From positions 181,269,956 through 181,333,955 of the forward strand of contig CP136063.1 in NCBI GenBank assembly GCA_032622095.1: a stretch of DNA of 64,000 nt. Direction: 5' to 3'. Shown here one piece after another: positions 24,870 to 35,530 of the stretch. The notes under the pieces were generated by a model. The model had not been told where the DNA came from. It saw nothing but the letters and a program-made list of their open reading frames with translations, and ran no database searches. Source of the DNA: Siphonodentalium dalli (taxonomy: Eukaryota > Mollusca > Scaphopoda > Gadilida > Siphonodentaliidae). The translations under genes were made by a program, and so were the position numbers. Each line of letters starts with the position of its first letter. Within the stretch, counting starts at the first letter, position 1.

Positions 24870-25925
24870 CAGTCATAAGTTAATTTTAATCACCAAAAAC
24901 ACCAAAACAAATGCCATGAGAAAAGCAGGGTATATGGATTTAAATTATTTCAATTTGCTCTGGAGGGGGGGGGGGGGTGTTAATATATATTCAGACACGT
25001 ATGTTACTTTTTTACCTTTGACCATTTCTGCAATTCACCCAGCCCCGCAACCAATTTCTTTCCCTCTTTACAACTGTTTTCCCCAAGCATTTTTCAACAC
25101 CCCTCCTCATCTGTCTGTCTGAATATATATGTGGAGATTCTATGAGGAAAACAAATATTTTTTTCCTCACAGAAACCCCACTGTGAAAATATTTCAGTGA
25201 ATTTTGTGTTAACTAAAGCTATTGTTCTTGTTTAATATTACAGTTTTCACCACTTTTACATGAAATATTAAAGGGACCAATGCACTCGCAGTGCGGCAGT
25301 GGGTAAAATGTGCAAATATATTCGATAAAAACATCACCTATTAGAAGAACATGGAGAAATAGATCAACTTTGCTCGATTGGCTTAAAGATGGATCATCTC
25401 TTCCTAAATTGTTTTCTATAATTTCTAGGGTATAAAATAATAATGATAAGTCAAGTTGTCCAGAAACGCTTCTATCATTTAATATTACAACTGATTGATA
25501 ATCAGTTGGGACAATCTTTTTTTACTATTTTCCTGCTTGCTATGCTCCGAACGTTTCCTCAAGCAGTAAAATGTCACAAATTATTTGTAGGTATACTAGT
25601 ATATATACCAGAAAATTCAAAATAGAATGAACAGTAATTGATTGAAGCATTTCCGGACATTATTTTATACCCAGGAAAATATATAAAACTTGTAATAAGA
25701 ATATATAGACCATCTTTAAACTGTAATCAAAATATGAAACAGAGATTATTCCTTAAGAAATAATTTCAAGAGAGGGCACTGATTTTCTAACCTTTCAACT
25801 CAATCAACCTATATAATTAGGAGGCACAAGTTTGAAGTCAGAATCACTGAGTGCATTCTATTTACAACCGAAGGGGTTCAGAAACTTTTTTTTTAAACTC
25901 AATATACATGTGATTGGTATATACA
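24870..25925. other. Non-coding, with a G run
   Basis: A run of about 13 G lies at 24964-24977. No coding exon, RNA or clear element is recognised. Confidence 0.4.
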
Positions 25926-25931
25926 CATGTA

Positions 25932-26081
25932 CAGTAATGCTCTAATTAATCGACCTCTTAACCAAAGCAGAATTATGGGTAAGTTTTCAGGATTTAGTCG
26001 GAAATATATTTCCGACTAAATCCTGAAAAGTTACCCATAATTCTGCTTTGGTTAAGAGGTCGATTAATTAGAGCATTACTG
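25932..26081. mobile_element. TA/CAGT MITE, copy D: near-perfect 150-bp palindrome
   Basis: Bounded by TA, from CAGTAATGCTCTAATTAATCG to its complement. The arms meet at GGAAATATATTTCC with very few mismatches. This is the most symmetrical copy and looks younger than A-C or E. Confidence 0.85.
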
Positions 26082-26545
26082 TATGTACTGATAACCTATT
26101 TTAGTATGAAATTTTCTCCAGTCTTCATATATGCTATTACCATACGCTTGTGTATATATGCATTTTGTTATGAGAGGCCAAAAGTAACAATTATCGGTGA
26201 ATCACTCATCCATAGAGAACCAGGTTCATTTTAACTTCAGACTGTCAGCGAGGTGGCGACGATGTCACAGTGGGGTTGTCTCCCCCCCCCATAAATGTTT
26301 CCTTCCAAGTGGCCAGTTTCATACCGGTATAATCTGGATGAATCGTATCATTTAGTATAAGGTATATTGCAGTCTGATAGATATCCAGACTCGTATTAAA
26401 GAAAGAAATGAAACACGGTCTAATTTTATTTAGACTGGGTCTATTGATATGTTTTTTTTAAAATAACATGAACTTTGTCACAATTTGGGATTTAAAAAAA
26501 AATAAAATGTGTCCAATTGGCGCGTTGTCATCAGATAACTGAATA

Positions 26546-26765
26546 CAGTAATGCCCAAAGTAATTAAGTAATTGACCACTTAACCACAGCAGAATTATGG
26601 GTAATTTTTCAGGATTTAGTTGGAAATATGGCTTGTTGCCATTCATCGGAAAGCTCTCGACGAGAGCTTTCCAACGAATAGCAACAAGCCATATTTCCAA
26701 CTAAATCCTGAATTATTTTCCATAATCCTGGTGTGGTTAAGGGGTCATTACTTTGGGTATTACTG
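26546..26765. mobile_element. TA/CAGT MITE, copy E
   Basis: From CAGTAATGCCCAAAGTAATT to ...ACTTTGGGTATTACTG, TA-flanked. The centre is the palindrome AGAGCTTTCC around CTCTCGACGAGAG. Confidence 0.7.
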
Positions 26766-26940
26766 TATGTTCTTTTTCAAAGGATTTTTTTCAAAAGCAA
26801 CGCATGACAGTTGTGGGAAACGACAAAACATGTGGTGAGAAATGGCCAAATATATGGTGCGAAACAACCAAACACGTGGGGCAAAGTGTATGAAACAACA
26901 ATAGTACACATATGGGAGGCAAAATTCTCATTTAATTGCC

Positions 26941-27331
26941 AATCACGCTTAAGTGTAATTCATTATGCTTAAGCATGAATTTAAGCTTAATTCGCAATGC
27001 CTAAGTGTAATTTAGATTTCCATTATACCATACTTAAGCGTATTACATTATGCTTTAATTATGTGTGATCGTAAATGAATTACGCATATTATGCGTAATT
27101 CATTTACGATCACACATAATGCATTCACGCTAAAGTAAAGCGTAATAGAATTGGAAAAACTCCCCTGAAGCTGAAATTGATGCAGTCAATTACGATGCTA
27201 GTAATCTTACCATCCGCCCAGAACATTAAACCTTACTAAGTTAGATACATGTAGGCCTACCATTACATATAACGTTGCAAGGCAATACAAACCAATTATG
27301 CTTAAGCGTAATGGAGTTACGCTTAAGCGTT
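26941..27331. repeat. CTTAAG-centred palindrome array 3
   Basis: Repeated GCTTAAGCGTAAT / ATTACGCTTAAG phrases on both sides of the 63-bp perfect hairpin at 27058-27120. The 27180-27300 portion between the phrases is unremarkable. Confidence 0.6.
27058..27120. repeat. Perfect 30-nt-arm hairpin
   Basis: Bases 27058-27087 are the exact complement of 27091-27120 with a 3-nt loop (ATT). It contains TGATCGTAAATGAATTACGC. Such symmetry suggests a recent inverted duplication or a selected structure. Confidence 0.85.
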
Positions 27332-27507
27332 TAAATCAGCCATTAAATGTTAGATTAATCTCCCATATAGTACTTAATATATGCAATGATAATGTTGTTG
27401 TTTGAGCCATCCAAAATTATTTTGGAGTATAAATATAAGCAGCAAGCGAAATAATTGAAAAATAATTTATTATATATGATAAACAAGCATAATTGAAAAA
27501 TATTTAA

Positions 27508-27740
27508 CCCTTTGAGTGCCAGGTCGATTTTTGTATCAACCCATATACCCTGTGCCAATGCATTCTCTTATATATGCGAGTCGACCATAGGTCGCCTCGC
27601 ATATATAAGAGAATGCATTGGCCTAACAATTTTTTTTTTTACAATTTTTTTTACAATTTTAATAATTTATTCTTATATTCTTAAACAGACTTATTTTGTA
27701 GGTTTAGGGCCGATGAGATCGGCCCCTGGCACTCAAAGGG
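27508..27740. mobile_element. piggyBac-type MITE carrying the 69-bp hairpin
   Basis: Perfect 16-bp ends CCCTTTGAGTGCCAGG in inverse orientation, with TTAA at 27504-27507 and 27741-27744. The interior holds the 69-bp palindrome at 27554-27622, identical to the one at 57691-57759, then an A/T-rich stretch. Non-coding. It was likely mobilised in trans by a piggyBac transposase. Confidence 0.85.
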
Positions 27741-28286
27741 TTAAGCAATAGCTCCTTGTTAGCATTGTTGAAAACACTCCATACTGTTGTTCCCCTCGCA
27801 GAGCAGATAGAAAACCGTCAATATCACTGACATCAACAACCGACTGAAGTCTGTTCCAGGTAGTTCAATTCCACAGTTGTTTTAACAAATAAGGAGTGTT
27901 CGTATTGTGAGCTGCTGGTACGCAGAAGTTGGAACGATTCTGTGTTGTTACACACCTCCTTCTCCACCGGATTTTGACTGACACAGTCCTAAAATTTTGT
28001 TGGCTGTATTTCCCTTGTGTCTTTCTTCTCGTGTTCTAGATAATCAGGCTTTAGGCAGGGCTGAAACCAACCCCTTGACTATTTTGTGGTATTGAACCAG
28101 TCACTGTTCTTTCCTTCATTCTTCGAGGGGTGGTAGCTTTACCTCAAACAGCATGCCTGTGACTGATCCATCATCTCGTCTGTATTTGTTCTTTTCTGTA
28201 TTTGTTCTTTAAGTCAACATGACCGCTTTCGCAGATTGCTGCTTCCAGCAAGGAAGGATACGCACTACGTTGATCATGACTGAACT

Positions 28287-28615
28287 AGAGTTGCACATAC
28301 TTCCGAGTGTGCCTTGATGTGGTATATTTGAAAACAACAGGTATTTATCTGGCAGGTCCGATTGGAACTTGTATAGATGTTAGTGTATTTATTTTTGAAT
28401 TTTATATTCAAAATTGATATTTCAAATCTGACAAATTAATATGTAGGTCAAGTGATGTAAATCCAGAAAAAAATTATCAAAAATATATTTATTGCAAAAT
28501 TTTATAATTTACAAAGCGGACCCACCAGATAAATACCTGCTGTTTCTTATACTATTGTACCGCATCAAGTCACACTCAGAAGACTGAGAAGTATGCAGGT
28601 ATGTGCAACTCCGTA
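28287..28615. repeat. Long imperfect inverted repeat
   Basis: The left arm (about 28290-28360: GTTGCACATACTTCCGAGTG ... GTATTTATCTGGCAGGTCC) pairs with the right arm (28517-28610: GGACCCACCAGATAAATACC ... TATGTGCAAC). The element at 51271-51659 shares ATTTATCTGGCGGGTC and the GAGTGTGACTTTATGCGGTA phrase, so this is probably a MITE of that family. Confidence 0.55.
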
Positions 28616-29023
28616 ACTTTCAGAATTTTGCTCCGCAGATTTGCATGGAAATCCACTGTGACATTCGTGAACTTCCCAAAATCCATGGCGGAAGACACCC
28701 CATTCGCTGCTCTTTCCAATTTTTCGGCATCTTCGCGCTGACAAAAACGTCTTATTTGATCGCATTTTGCCAATTTAAGCTCAATAAATATCGTCTTTTT
28801 CTAACGATATCCTGAAACCATGCTTGCTGTCACTGAAAACATAGGAATACCCCCAATCTATTTATAGAAATCAGGGGAGATAAACCATGCATGCAGTTTT
28901 CAGAAGCGTTAGGAACAGGCAGTGAACAGCTGTTTCAACAACAACAACACGGTGGCGATGATTGTTGAGTCCCTTTAACAAACAGGTGTATACTGTCTGA
29001 CCTTGAATTTGAAAGTAAACAAA

Positions 29024-30799
29024 ATGGATGTCGATGTCAATTCGCTTTCGTCATCGTCAGATTCTGACACAGATTACGAGTTTGAGGGTTTTCCTGAGGC
29101 ATCATTTAGGGGAAAACTTTTGCGAGAGGTAGACATGATACAAATTCCGACGGACATTGATATTCAAAGCGATGTGGAGATGGGTTGGAATTCAAGTACA
29201 TCCGAATTTGCCCCCGTAGACATTCCAGTAAACGCGCCATTCACCGGGTGCGCAAAACTGAATGTTGAACTGGACCACACAGAGCCTTTACAATTCTTCA
29301 AACTATTCCTGTCGGACAGTTTTATTGAGGAAATATCCTGCCAAACAAATGACTATGCCAATTTGAAGATAGAAAAGATGAATTTAAAACCTCACAGTAG
29401 GATGAATAAATGGACTGATGTGACTTCTGATGAAATGAAAATGTTCTTTGCGTTGGTGATAGCAATGGGACTAGTCAGAAAAAGTGAAATTAGTAACTAC
29501 TGGTCTTCTCATGCTATCACAAATACTCCATTCTTTGGACACACAATGACCAGGGATCGGTTCATGATTATTCTCTCGAACTTTCACATTGCGGACAATA
29601 ACAGTTCTTCGGCAAGTCATGATCGACTCTATAAAATAAGACCTATGATTGAACAAACATTGAATGCATTTCAAACCGTGTACAATCCTGGACAGGATCT
29701 TAGTGTTGATGAAGCAACATGCCCATGGAAGGGAAGGCTAAGATTCAAAGTATATAATCCAAACAAGCCCAATAAGTTTGGGATAAAACTGTATCAGGTG
29801 TGTGAATCCAGTACCGGTTACTGCATGGGTTACGATGTGTATTCTGGAGACAGTTCTTCTAACGATGTTTATGTTGAAGCTCTGGGCTTAGACACTGAGA
29901 AAATCACGACAACCAGTAAGGTCGTTATAGGACTATTGACCAAATGTGGCCTATTGGACCAAGGACATCGAGTATATATGGACAACTATTACACATCACC
30001 AGAACTTTATGACATTTTGGATGCATACAATACATATGCTTGTGGAACTCTTCGGTTAAACAGAAAAGGTGTACCAGAGGCTCTAAAAATAAAACAAAAG
30101 TTGGAAGTAGGGGAATGCATCTTCAGGCGGAGAGAAAACTTGCTCAGTGTAAAATTCCATGACAAGCGAGATGTTTCAATGCTGACTAATTTCCATGAGG
30201 CAAAGATGTCTGTGTTGTACAAGGAATTTTCTAAAGATCACACACCAACTGTCAAACCATCATGTGTTGTTGATTATGTGAAACACATGGGTGGGGTTGA
30301 TCTGAGTGACCAATTTAGTGCATACAACACTGTCTTGAGGAAATCTAAGAAATGGTGGCGCAAACTATTTTTCCATCTTTTCAATTTATCGATCATCAAT
30401 GCTTTCACATTGTATAAACAGTTTGCAGATTCTACTAAATTGAAGAACCACCATGATTTTCGCCTAGCTCTGGCAAATGAATTGCTATTAGATATAGATG
30501 ATGTACCTCAACCATCCAGGAAAGGTCGGAAAATTCTAGGTGAAATTCCTCAAAGACTTACCGGACGACACTTTCCAGAATATATACCACATAAAGCAGG
30601 TTCCAAACGTGCTCATCCAGCCAGAGACTGTGTTGCATGTAATAAACCAAAAGCTGATCGATCTGGTTTCAAAAGGAAACAGACCACATATCAATGTGAC
30701 ACATGTGATGTTGCGTTGTGCATACCTGAATGCTTCAAAGAGTATCACAGTCGTGTAAATTACAAGCTTGGTAGTGCATCAGGTGCTGACAGTCCTTGA
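29024..30799 (+). CDS. piggyBac transposase, 591 aa, intact
   Basis: A DDE transposase that cuts and pastes elements at TTAA. The start chosen is ATG in AACAAAATGG, an excellent context; the frame continues upstream only to a TTG. The N-terminus is acidic and serine-rich (LSSSSDSDTDYEFEG). The transposase domain follows, with FFALVIAMGLV and the catalytic aspartates I assign as D229 (SVDEA), D320 (YMDNYYTS) and D426 (MGGVDLSDQ), matching the D268/D346/D447 pattern of the Trichoplusia enzyme. Residues 536-575 form a C-terminal cysteine-rich zinc domain (CVAC...CDTC...CIPEC...H). There are no stops or frameshifts, so it may be active or recently so, or possibly domesticated. It sits ~1.3 kb from a 16-bp CCCTTT...TTAA end. 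Confidence 0.95.
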   Translation: MDVDVNSLSSSSDSDTDYEFEGFPEASFRGKLLREVDMIQIPTDIDIQSDVEMGWNSSTSEFAPVDIPVNAPFTGCAKLNVELDHTEPLQFFKLFLSDSFIEEISCQTNDYANLKIEKMNLKPHSRMNKWTDVTSDEMKMFFALVIAMGLVRKSEISNYWSSHAITNTPFFGHTMTRDRFMIILSNFHIADNNSSSASHDRLYKIRPMIEQTLNAFQTVYNPGQDLSVDEATCPWKGRLRFKVYNPNKPNKFGIKLYQVCESSTGYCMGYDVYSGDSSSNDVYVEALGLDTEKITTTSKVVIGLLTKCGLLDQGHRVYMDNYYTSPELYDILDAYNTYACGTLRLNRKGVPEALKIKQKLEVGECIFRRRENLLSVKFHDKRDVSMLTNFHEAKMSVLYKEFSKDHTPTVKPSCVVDYVKHMGGVDLSDQFSAYNTVLRKSKKWWRKLFFHLFNLSIINAFTLYKQFADSTKLKNHHDFRLALANELLLDIDDVPQPSRKGRKILGEIPQRLTGRHFPEYIPHKAGSKRAHPARDCVACNKPKADRSGFKRKQTTYQCDTCDVALCIPECFKEYHSRVNYKLGSASGADSP

Positions 30800-31429
30800 A
30801 ACTAGAGGATATAAACTGGTGCACATGTATTTAATGACTGCCTTTGCATCCAAGATTGTCCTAACTGTTATGTTGCTATTATTACAAAATTGTTATTGTT
30901 ATGAAGTTTTATTTATTTATTTATCACATAAATTGTTATTCAAAGTTCAAAGTCATGACTCAAATTGTATCCATTTGTAACATTGGGGAGGAGTTCCATT
31001 CTACAGAACCGAATTCACTTCAAAGGCAACATGCTCAGAGCTCACCTGTATTTACACCATACATGTTCTGGTATATGGTACCATGTATAAACATCCACAT
31101 ATCTTATATAATAATTAATTCTGTGAATTTATTATTTCACTTTATATACAGGTAACAATGTACATTACTGTCATTCGATTATTCAGTCTTGAAAGTTTGT
31201 GGTGTATAATTATCTCAGGCAATTACAACAGAGAGGAATTTGACAGTTACCAAAAAAAAGATAAAAAATATTACATAATCGGCTATTTATTACTGATTAT
31301 TAGCCATTTTCACCTGTATATGTAACAATACATGTACCTTACCTTCAGTAGATTATTCTCTTATGAATGATATGCTGCTATTGAGTTTTGTGGTATATAA
31401 GGTAATTTTATTATCACCATAAACACTGC

Positions 31430-31985
31430 CATAAATGGATGTTATATGCATTTATATGTGGATTTTTCCTATATTTTACATCAATTTACCTGTATTTTTA
31501 CCTGTACAGGTGTGCTAACGAGCACCTTACCTTGGTGCAATGTTCAATTTTTAAGGTCAATCATGATTTCCCATACAACATGATAATACTTGTATATACA
31601 TGTATAAACATGGTACCTATGGAACATTGTACATGTACATGAAATATTACAGATAAATGGATGCTATATGCAGTAAAATGTTGATTTTTCTGATATTTTA
31701 CATCAATTTACCTGTATTTTTACATGTACAGGTGAGCTAATGAGCACCTTACCTTTGGTGCAATGTTTGATTTTAAAGGTTAAGTTGGAATGCTGTGCTA
31801 CTACTGAAGTTGGTGGTACATATTTACTTTTATCATCATCATAAACAGATGTCATATACAATTATAAGTGGATTTTTCTTACATTTTACATCAATTTACC
31901 TGTATTTTTACCTATACAGGTGAGTTAACGAGCACCTTACCTTTAGTGTAATGTTTGATTTTAAAGGTCAAGTCTGGTTTTCCCA
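31430..31985 (+). repeat. Three tandem ~190-220-bp units
   Basis: Each unit contains GATTTTTCNNATATTTTACATC, AATTTACCTGTATTTTTAC, ACAGGTGAGCTAACGAGCAC, CTTACCTTTGGTGCAATGTT and TTTTAAAGGTCAAG. Units are centred near 31475, 31697 and 31884. They lie between the transposase and the right piggyBac end. Confidence 0.7.
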
Positions 31986-32144
31986 AAAGGTATAGGTATT
32001 AGTGTCCCCTGTGTGTCACAATTCGATGTGACCATGGTCAAATATACTGCAACAATTTAGTTGATATTATACTGATATTACAGCAATTAACTCAGCATTA
32101 CATGACCAAGTGATGTTCTATATATATAGCAGATAAAGGGTTAA

Positions 32145-32820
32145 TAGGAACCCCATCCCATCTCATAAGAGAATCCCAAGACTGGAGAGTCCCACATGGG
32201 AACCCACAAGACAACCTGACCTCGCAAGAGAATCTCCACACGAGAACCCCATATATGGCAACACAATCTCCTATGAGAACCGCAATCCACAAATCTCACA
32301 GAGACCAAAACCGATAATGGAAACCCCTATGAGAATACCAACCCTCCAATCCCACACAAGAACCCCACAGCTGGCACAGCTAGGGCAACCTCATTTCACA
32401 ATGGGAACCACAGCTTGAATTTTCACCTCACATGAGAACACCACCAGATAATCTTATCTCTAAGGGGGACATCACACGCGAGAACCCCAACTCTATAAGT
32501 CTCACATGAGAACACGACACGACAACCTCTTCTCATATGAGAACCCTACTGGAGAACCCCATGAAAATCACAAAAGACAACCTGACTTCAGCAGAGAATC
32601 TCTACAGAAGGACGCCCCACATGGCAACCCCATTACTTATGAGAACCCTAACCCACAGATCTCACAGAGAACCACACATAGGAACTCCATATGGCAACTC
32701 CATGACACAAGAGAACCCAACATGGGAACCCCAAGTAAACCATACGAGAACCCCATGAGTATCTCATCACACATGAGAACCCCAACAAGAACCCCATATG
32801 AGAACACAAACCTGTAAACT
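32145..32820 (+). repeat. GAGAACCCC minisatellite
   Basis: Dozens of diverged units of about 15-20 nt with the consensus CTCACATGAGAACCCCA. One unit of it lies on the far side of the piggyBac candidate (18898-18917), supporting insertion into this array. Short open frames (32506-32817 and others) are by-products. Confidence 0.75.
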
Positions 32821-33019
32821 TCACCCCAACCGCAGTCTGACAGCTATCAGGCTAGCAACAACCAATCAGATCGAAGCTGAGCCCCAAACAGGCTATAAAT
32901 GGGCAAGGTTTCCCCAAACTTTTGCACAAACCACATTTGGTCATGAACGAAATACGTAGACCTATCGGCGAAGGATTGGTTGATTACTGGTGTTTCCCGG
33001 TGGAGAAACTCGTTTCTCA

Positions 33020-33560
33020 TTTACCCTTCCTTATTAGTCCAGGAGATATTGGTCAAATTCTGCACCCCCAGGACTAAACTTCACCCGACTAATTTTCTTC
33101 CTTAATGTCTTCTCTAATTATACCCCCAACCCAAAAGATGGGGGGGTATACTGGATTATATGCGTCTGTCCATGTGTCCGTCTGCTCATATATCTCAACC
33201 ATTGTTTATCGGATCTCAATAAAATTTGTTTGCGGTTTGGCATCATTCCATTCAAGAGTTATCCCTCTTTCTTTATCTGAAAATATTGGATTTTCATCTG
33301 TCATTCGTTAGACTTGTCCAGTAATTTGTTTGTTCCTCACTTTTTTTTTCATAATTTGGTTTCTGACCTGCCTACATGTATATTTAAAGTTTCACCATGT
33401 GGTGCAACCTCTTGTTTTTTTTTTGGTTATTAGCAAGAAAAATAAGTGGCCGCAGAGACTCCAGACGGTGTCCGTATATACATATCGATATTACGACAAA
33501 AAGTTGAAATTAGTATGTGAAAATAATTAATACATCAGCATTCAAAGAAATCAAGATATT
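33020..33560 (+). repeat. Dispersed repeat interrupted by a Pearl-like insertion
   Basis: AGTCCAGGAGATATTGGTCA ... ACTAATTTTCTTCCTTAATG is followed, after an insertion at about 33118-33425, by TTATTAGCAAGAAAAATAAG, TGGCCGCAGAGACTCCAGAC and ACAAAAAGTTGAAATTAGTA. Uninterrupted sequence of the same kind is at 59776-59925, and its last part is at 62600-62670. The insert begins with the hairpin TATACCCCCAACCC...GGGGGGGTATACTGG and CGTCTGTCC, the Pearl-like signature. Confidence 0.6.
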
Positions 33561-33670
33561 AAACACTAAAATCTTTACTTTCGCATAGGTTTTCTTTTGT
33601 AACATCATATATTGTGGCATTTCAATGTTGTGTGTATGTGTCCATAAACTCAGATATTTGAGAATGTTTT

Positions 33671-35530
33671 GTGACTGATGGGACATAATTTACATGGCTA
33701 CATTTAAAACAATTGAATGTATTTGTATTGGATAAGGCCTAACAAAATTATACGTTTGTTTCCGCTAACGGACTGAAAAAAAATTGGGTAGGTAGGTAGG
33801 CAAAACTTTTTTTTTTTAAATCTTTTTATTTTTTCAGGATGCAATTCACTGTGTCATATTTAAGGAAATTTTAGACATTACAGGCCATATTATTGCTAAT
33901 TTGCTTAGCCCATAAAGATAAAACAAAAACACAATCTCAGGGAGATATAACAAAGCTAAAATGGGACAATAACGTTCATTTTATCTGTTTTATAACATGT
34001 CCGTAACGCAGGTTTCACTTCTGCATCAAACTCCCCACATTATTGTGGGCAGTTGCAGTGCATATTCCCGGGGCCGCAGATGCATAAGGGTGACCAGTGA
34101 CTTCGTCCCACTGCATTCTCGTCCCACCAATTTTTGTCCCGAAAAGGTGACCTCGTCCCACTTGTCGGTGATCTCGTAAAATCGGAATTTTGGGACGAAG
34201 TCACTAGCATTCCGCATAAGACACTATGCGACACGGTGGTGGGATGAGATGGTGGGCGCGGACGCTTATATATATTATTATTGTGGGCCATTGCAGACAC
34301 TCTATGGCGCATAAGATACATTATATATTATTATTGTGGGCGGTTGCGGCGCATATTCCCATAGCCGCAGGCACATAAGACACTGGGTGGTGGGATGGGC
34401 TGGTGGGTGCACCATGGGCTTATATATATACTGTATATTATTACTGTGGGGGGGGGGGGGCGCTTGCAGACGTATTCCGGTGCATGCGGCGCATACAACA
34501 ATCCTCGTGAGTGCCCAATAAACATACGTGTGGAATGATAGTATGGGGTGGAATTTCGTGGTAAAAATATGAAACTGACTGTTTGTAAACATTTGTCCAA
34601 AAAAAATAGCCCAAGCTGAATTAAGTAGCTAGGAGGAATCTTCTAAGATGAATTACTGAGGCTTTGGGAGGACGTGTATTGGTTTGAGTCACCGAGCTTC
34701 TAATTTCTAAAAAAAAAAAATAATAACTTTGAAGTTTGAAAAAAAAGTTTGCTTTTTAAACAATATTTGTTCTAAATTCAATAAAATTGAATTGAATTCA
34801 ATTAGATAAGTGGAAACCCGATATTTGTTAGACCTAAAGGTTTAAAGCTGCACTGAATCAAGCCCATTGTGACTGTATGATAAAAACGATGTAGGCTATA
34901 TGTACCACGAACATAGGAAACTTAATTGATCATTATTTGACACTATTCAACGTACCAATATGAAATGTTCGTAGAAATAAATGTTATGCTGTGGTTAAAT
35001 AGTTAATGTATTTATATTGTAGTGGTGAAGTCATCAATAACTAATGGATTAACCCATTCTCGGATCATAGATTGTTTTGTCAAAGTTCAAATAAATTTTG
35101 AATGAAAAAACGTACCGCAGTTATTTCATACGCATTGACAATTTCATAACGAAACGATACCGGAAGTAGGTCTTGCACACTCGTCTACCGGTAATTCCAA
35201 CGAATTAATTAATAATAGTTACAAATTACAATGGAATTATGCCTAATTTGTTTTAATTACCAACAACAAAAATATCATTGTTGGTTTTCTTCCAATATAA
35301 TAGAGATTTAGATATTTAAAAAAAATATCTCAAAATAAAAAGTTTAGAGTCGGCGGTTTAAAATAGGGTCGGTCGGGTTAGCGGAAACAAACGTATATAT
35401 TTTTTAGGCCTAACATAATTTCTTATATTAATGTTCCATTGTGAGTGTAGGAAAACAAAAGTTAGTATTAGTATCTCAATAGTTTGTGTGTACCACAACA
35501 TTATGAACACAAAACGTGACTGATGGGACA
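33671..35530 (+). repeat. GTGACTGATGGGACA copies 5 and 6, split by a Harbinger-like MITE
   Basis: Exact 15-mers at 33671-33685 and 35516-35530. Removing the 1675-bp MITE and one TAA puts them about 167 bp apart, similar to the 186-187 bp spacing at 18.3-18.7 kb. Confidence 0.7.
33736..35410. mobile_element. Harbinger-like MITE, copy 2 (opposite orientation to copy 1)
   Basis: The ends GGCCTAACAAAATTATACG and its rough complement TATATATTTTTAGGCC are flanked by TAA (33733-33735 and 35411-35413). Subterminal CGCTAACGGACTGAAAAAAA and GGTAGGTAGGTAGG sit left, GGGTCGGTCGGGTTAGCGG right, the mirror of 12735-14021. The interior includes unrelated sequence around 34000-34520 with CATTATTGTGGGC...GCATAAGACAC repeats and a ~13-G run near 34447. 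No transposase is visible. Confidence 0.65.

Larger units (their letters stand above)
18918..32144 (+). mobile_element. Candidate 13.2-kb piggyBac element with nested insertions
   Basis: TTAA at 18918-18921 is followed by CCCTTTATCTGCTATA. The right end carries the exact 16-bp inverse copy at 32125-32140, followed by TTAA at 32141-32144. TTAA duplication and CCC-starting ends are piggyBac hallmarks. The left flank TCTCACATAAGAACCCCAC and the right flank TAGGAACCCCATCCCATCTC are units of the same GAGAACCCC minisatellite, so the target site appears to have been inside it. The transposase (29024-30799) reads toward the right end. Nested inside are an 8-bp-duplication hAT-like MITE, four TA MITEs, two or more TTAA MITEs and CTTAAG palindrome arrays. 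The usual piggyBac length is about 2-5 kb, so the large left part is odd. It may instead be a compound of several insertions. Confidence 0.55.

Noticed and set aside
25268-28978. TTAA-AGGGACC and GAGTCCCT-TTAA as ends of an element just upstream of the transposase
   Set aside because: The inverse match is only about 6-7 bp and the transposase would lie outside it; likely chance.
29003-29023. Upstream TTG start for the transposase
   Set aside because: The ATG at 29024 has a strong context and eukaryotic TTG starts are not expected.
32506-32817. 103-codon frame rich in RENP/ENPT
   Set aside because: It is the minisatellite translated, not a gene.
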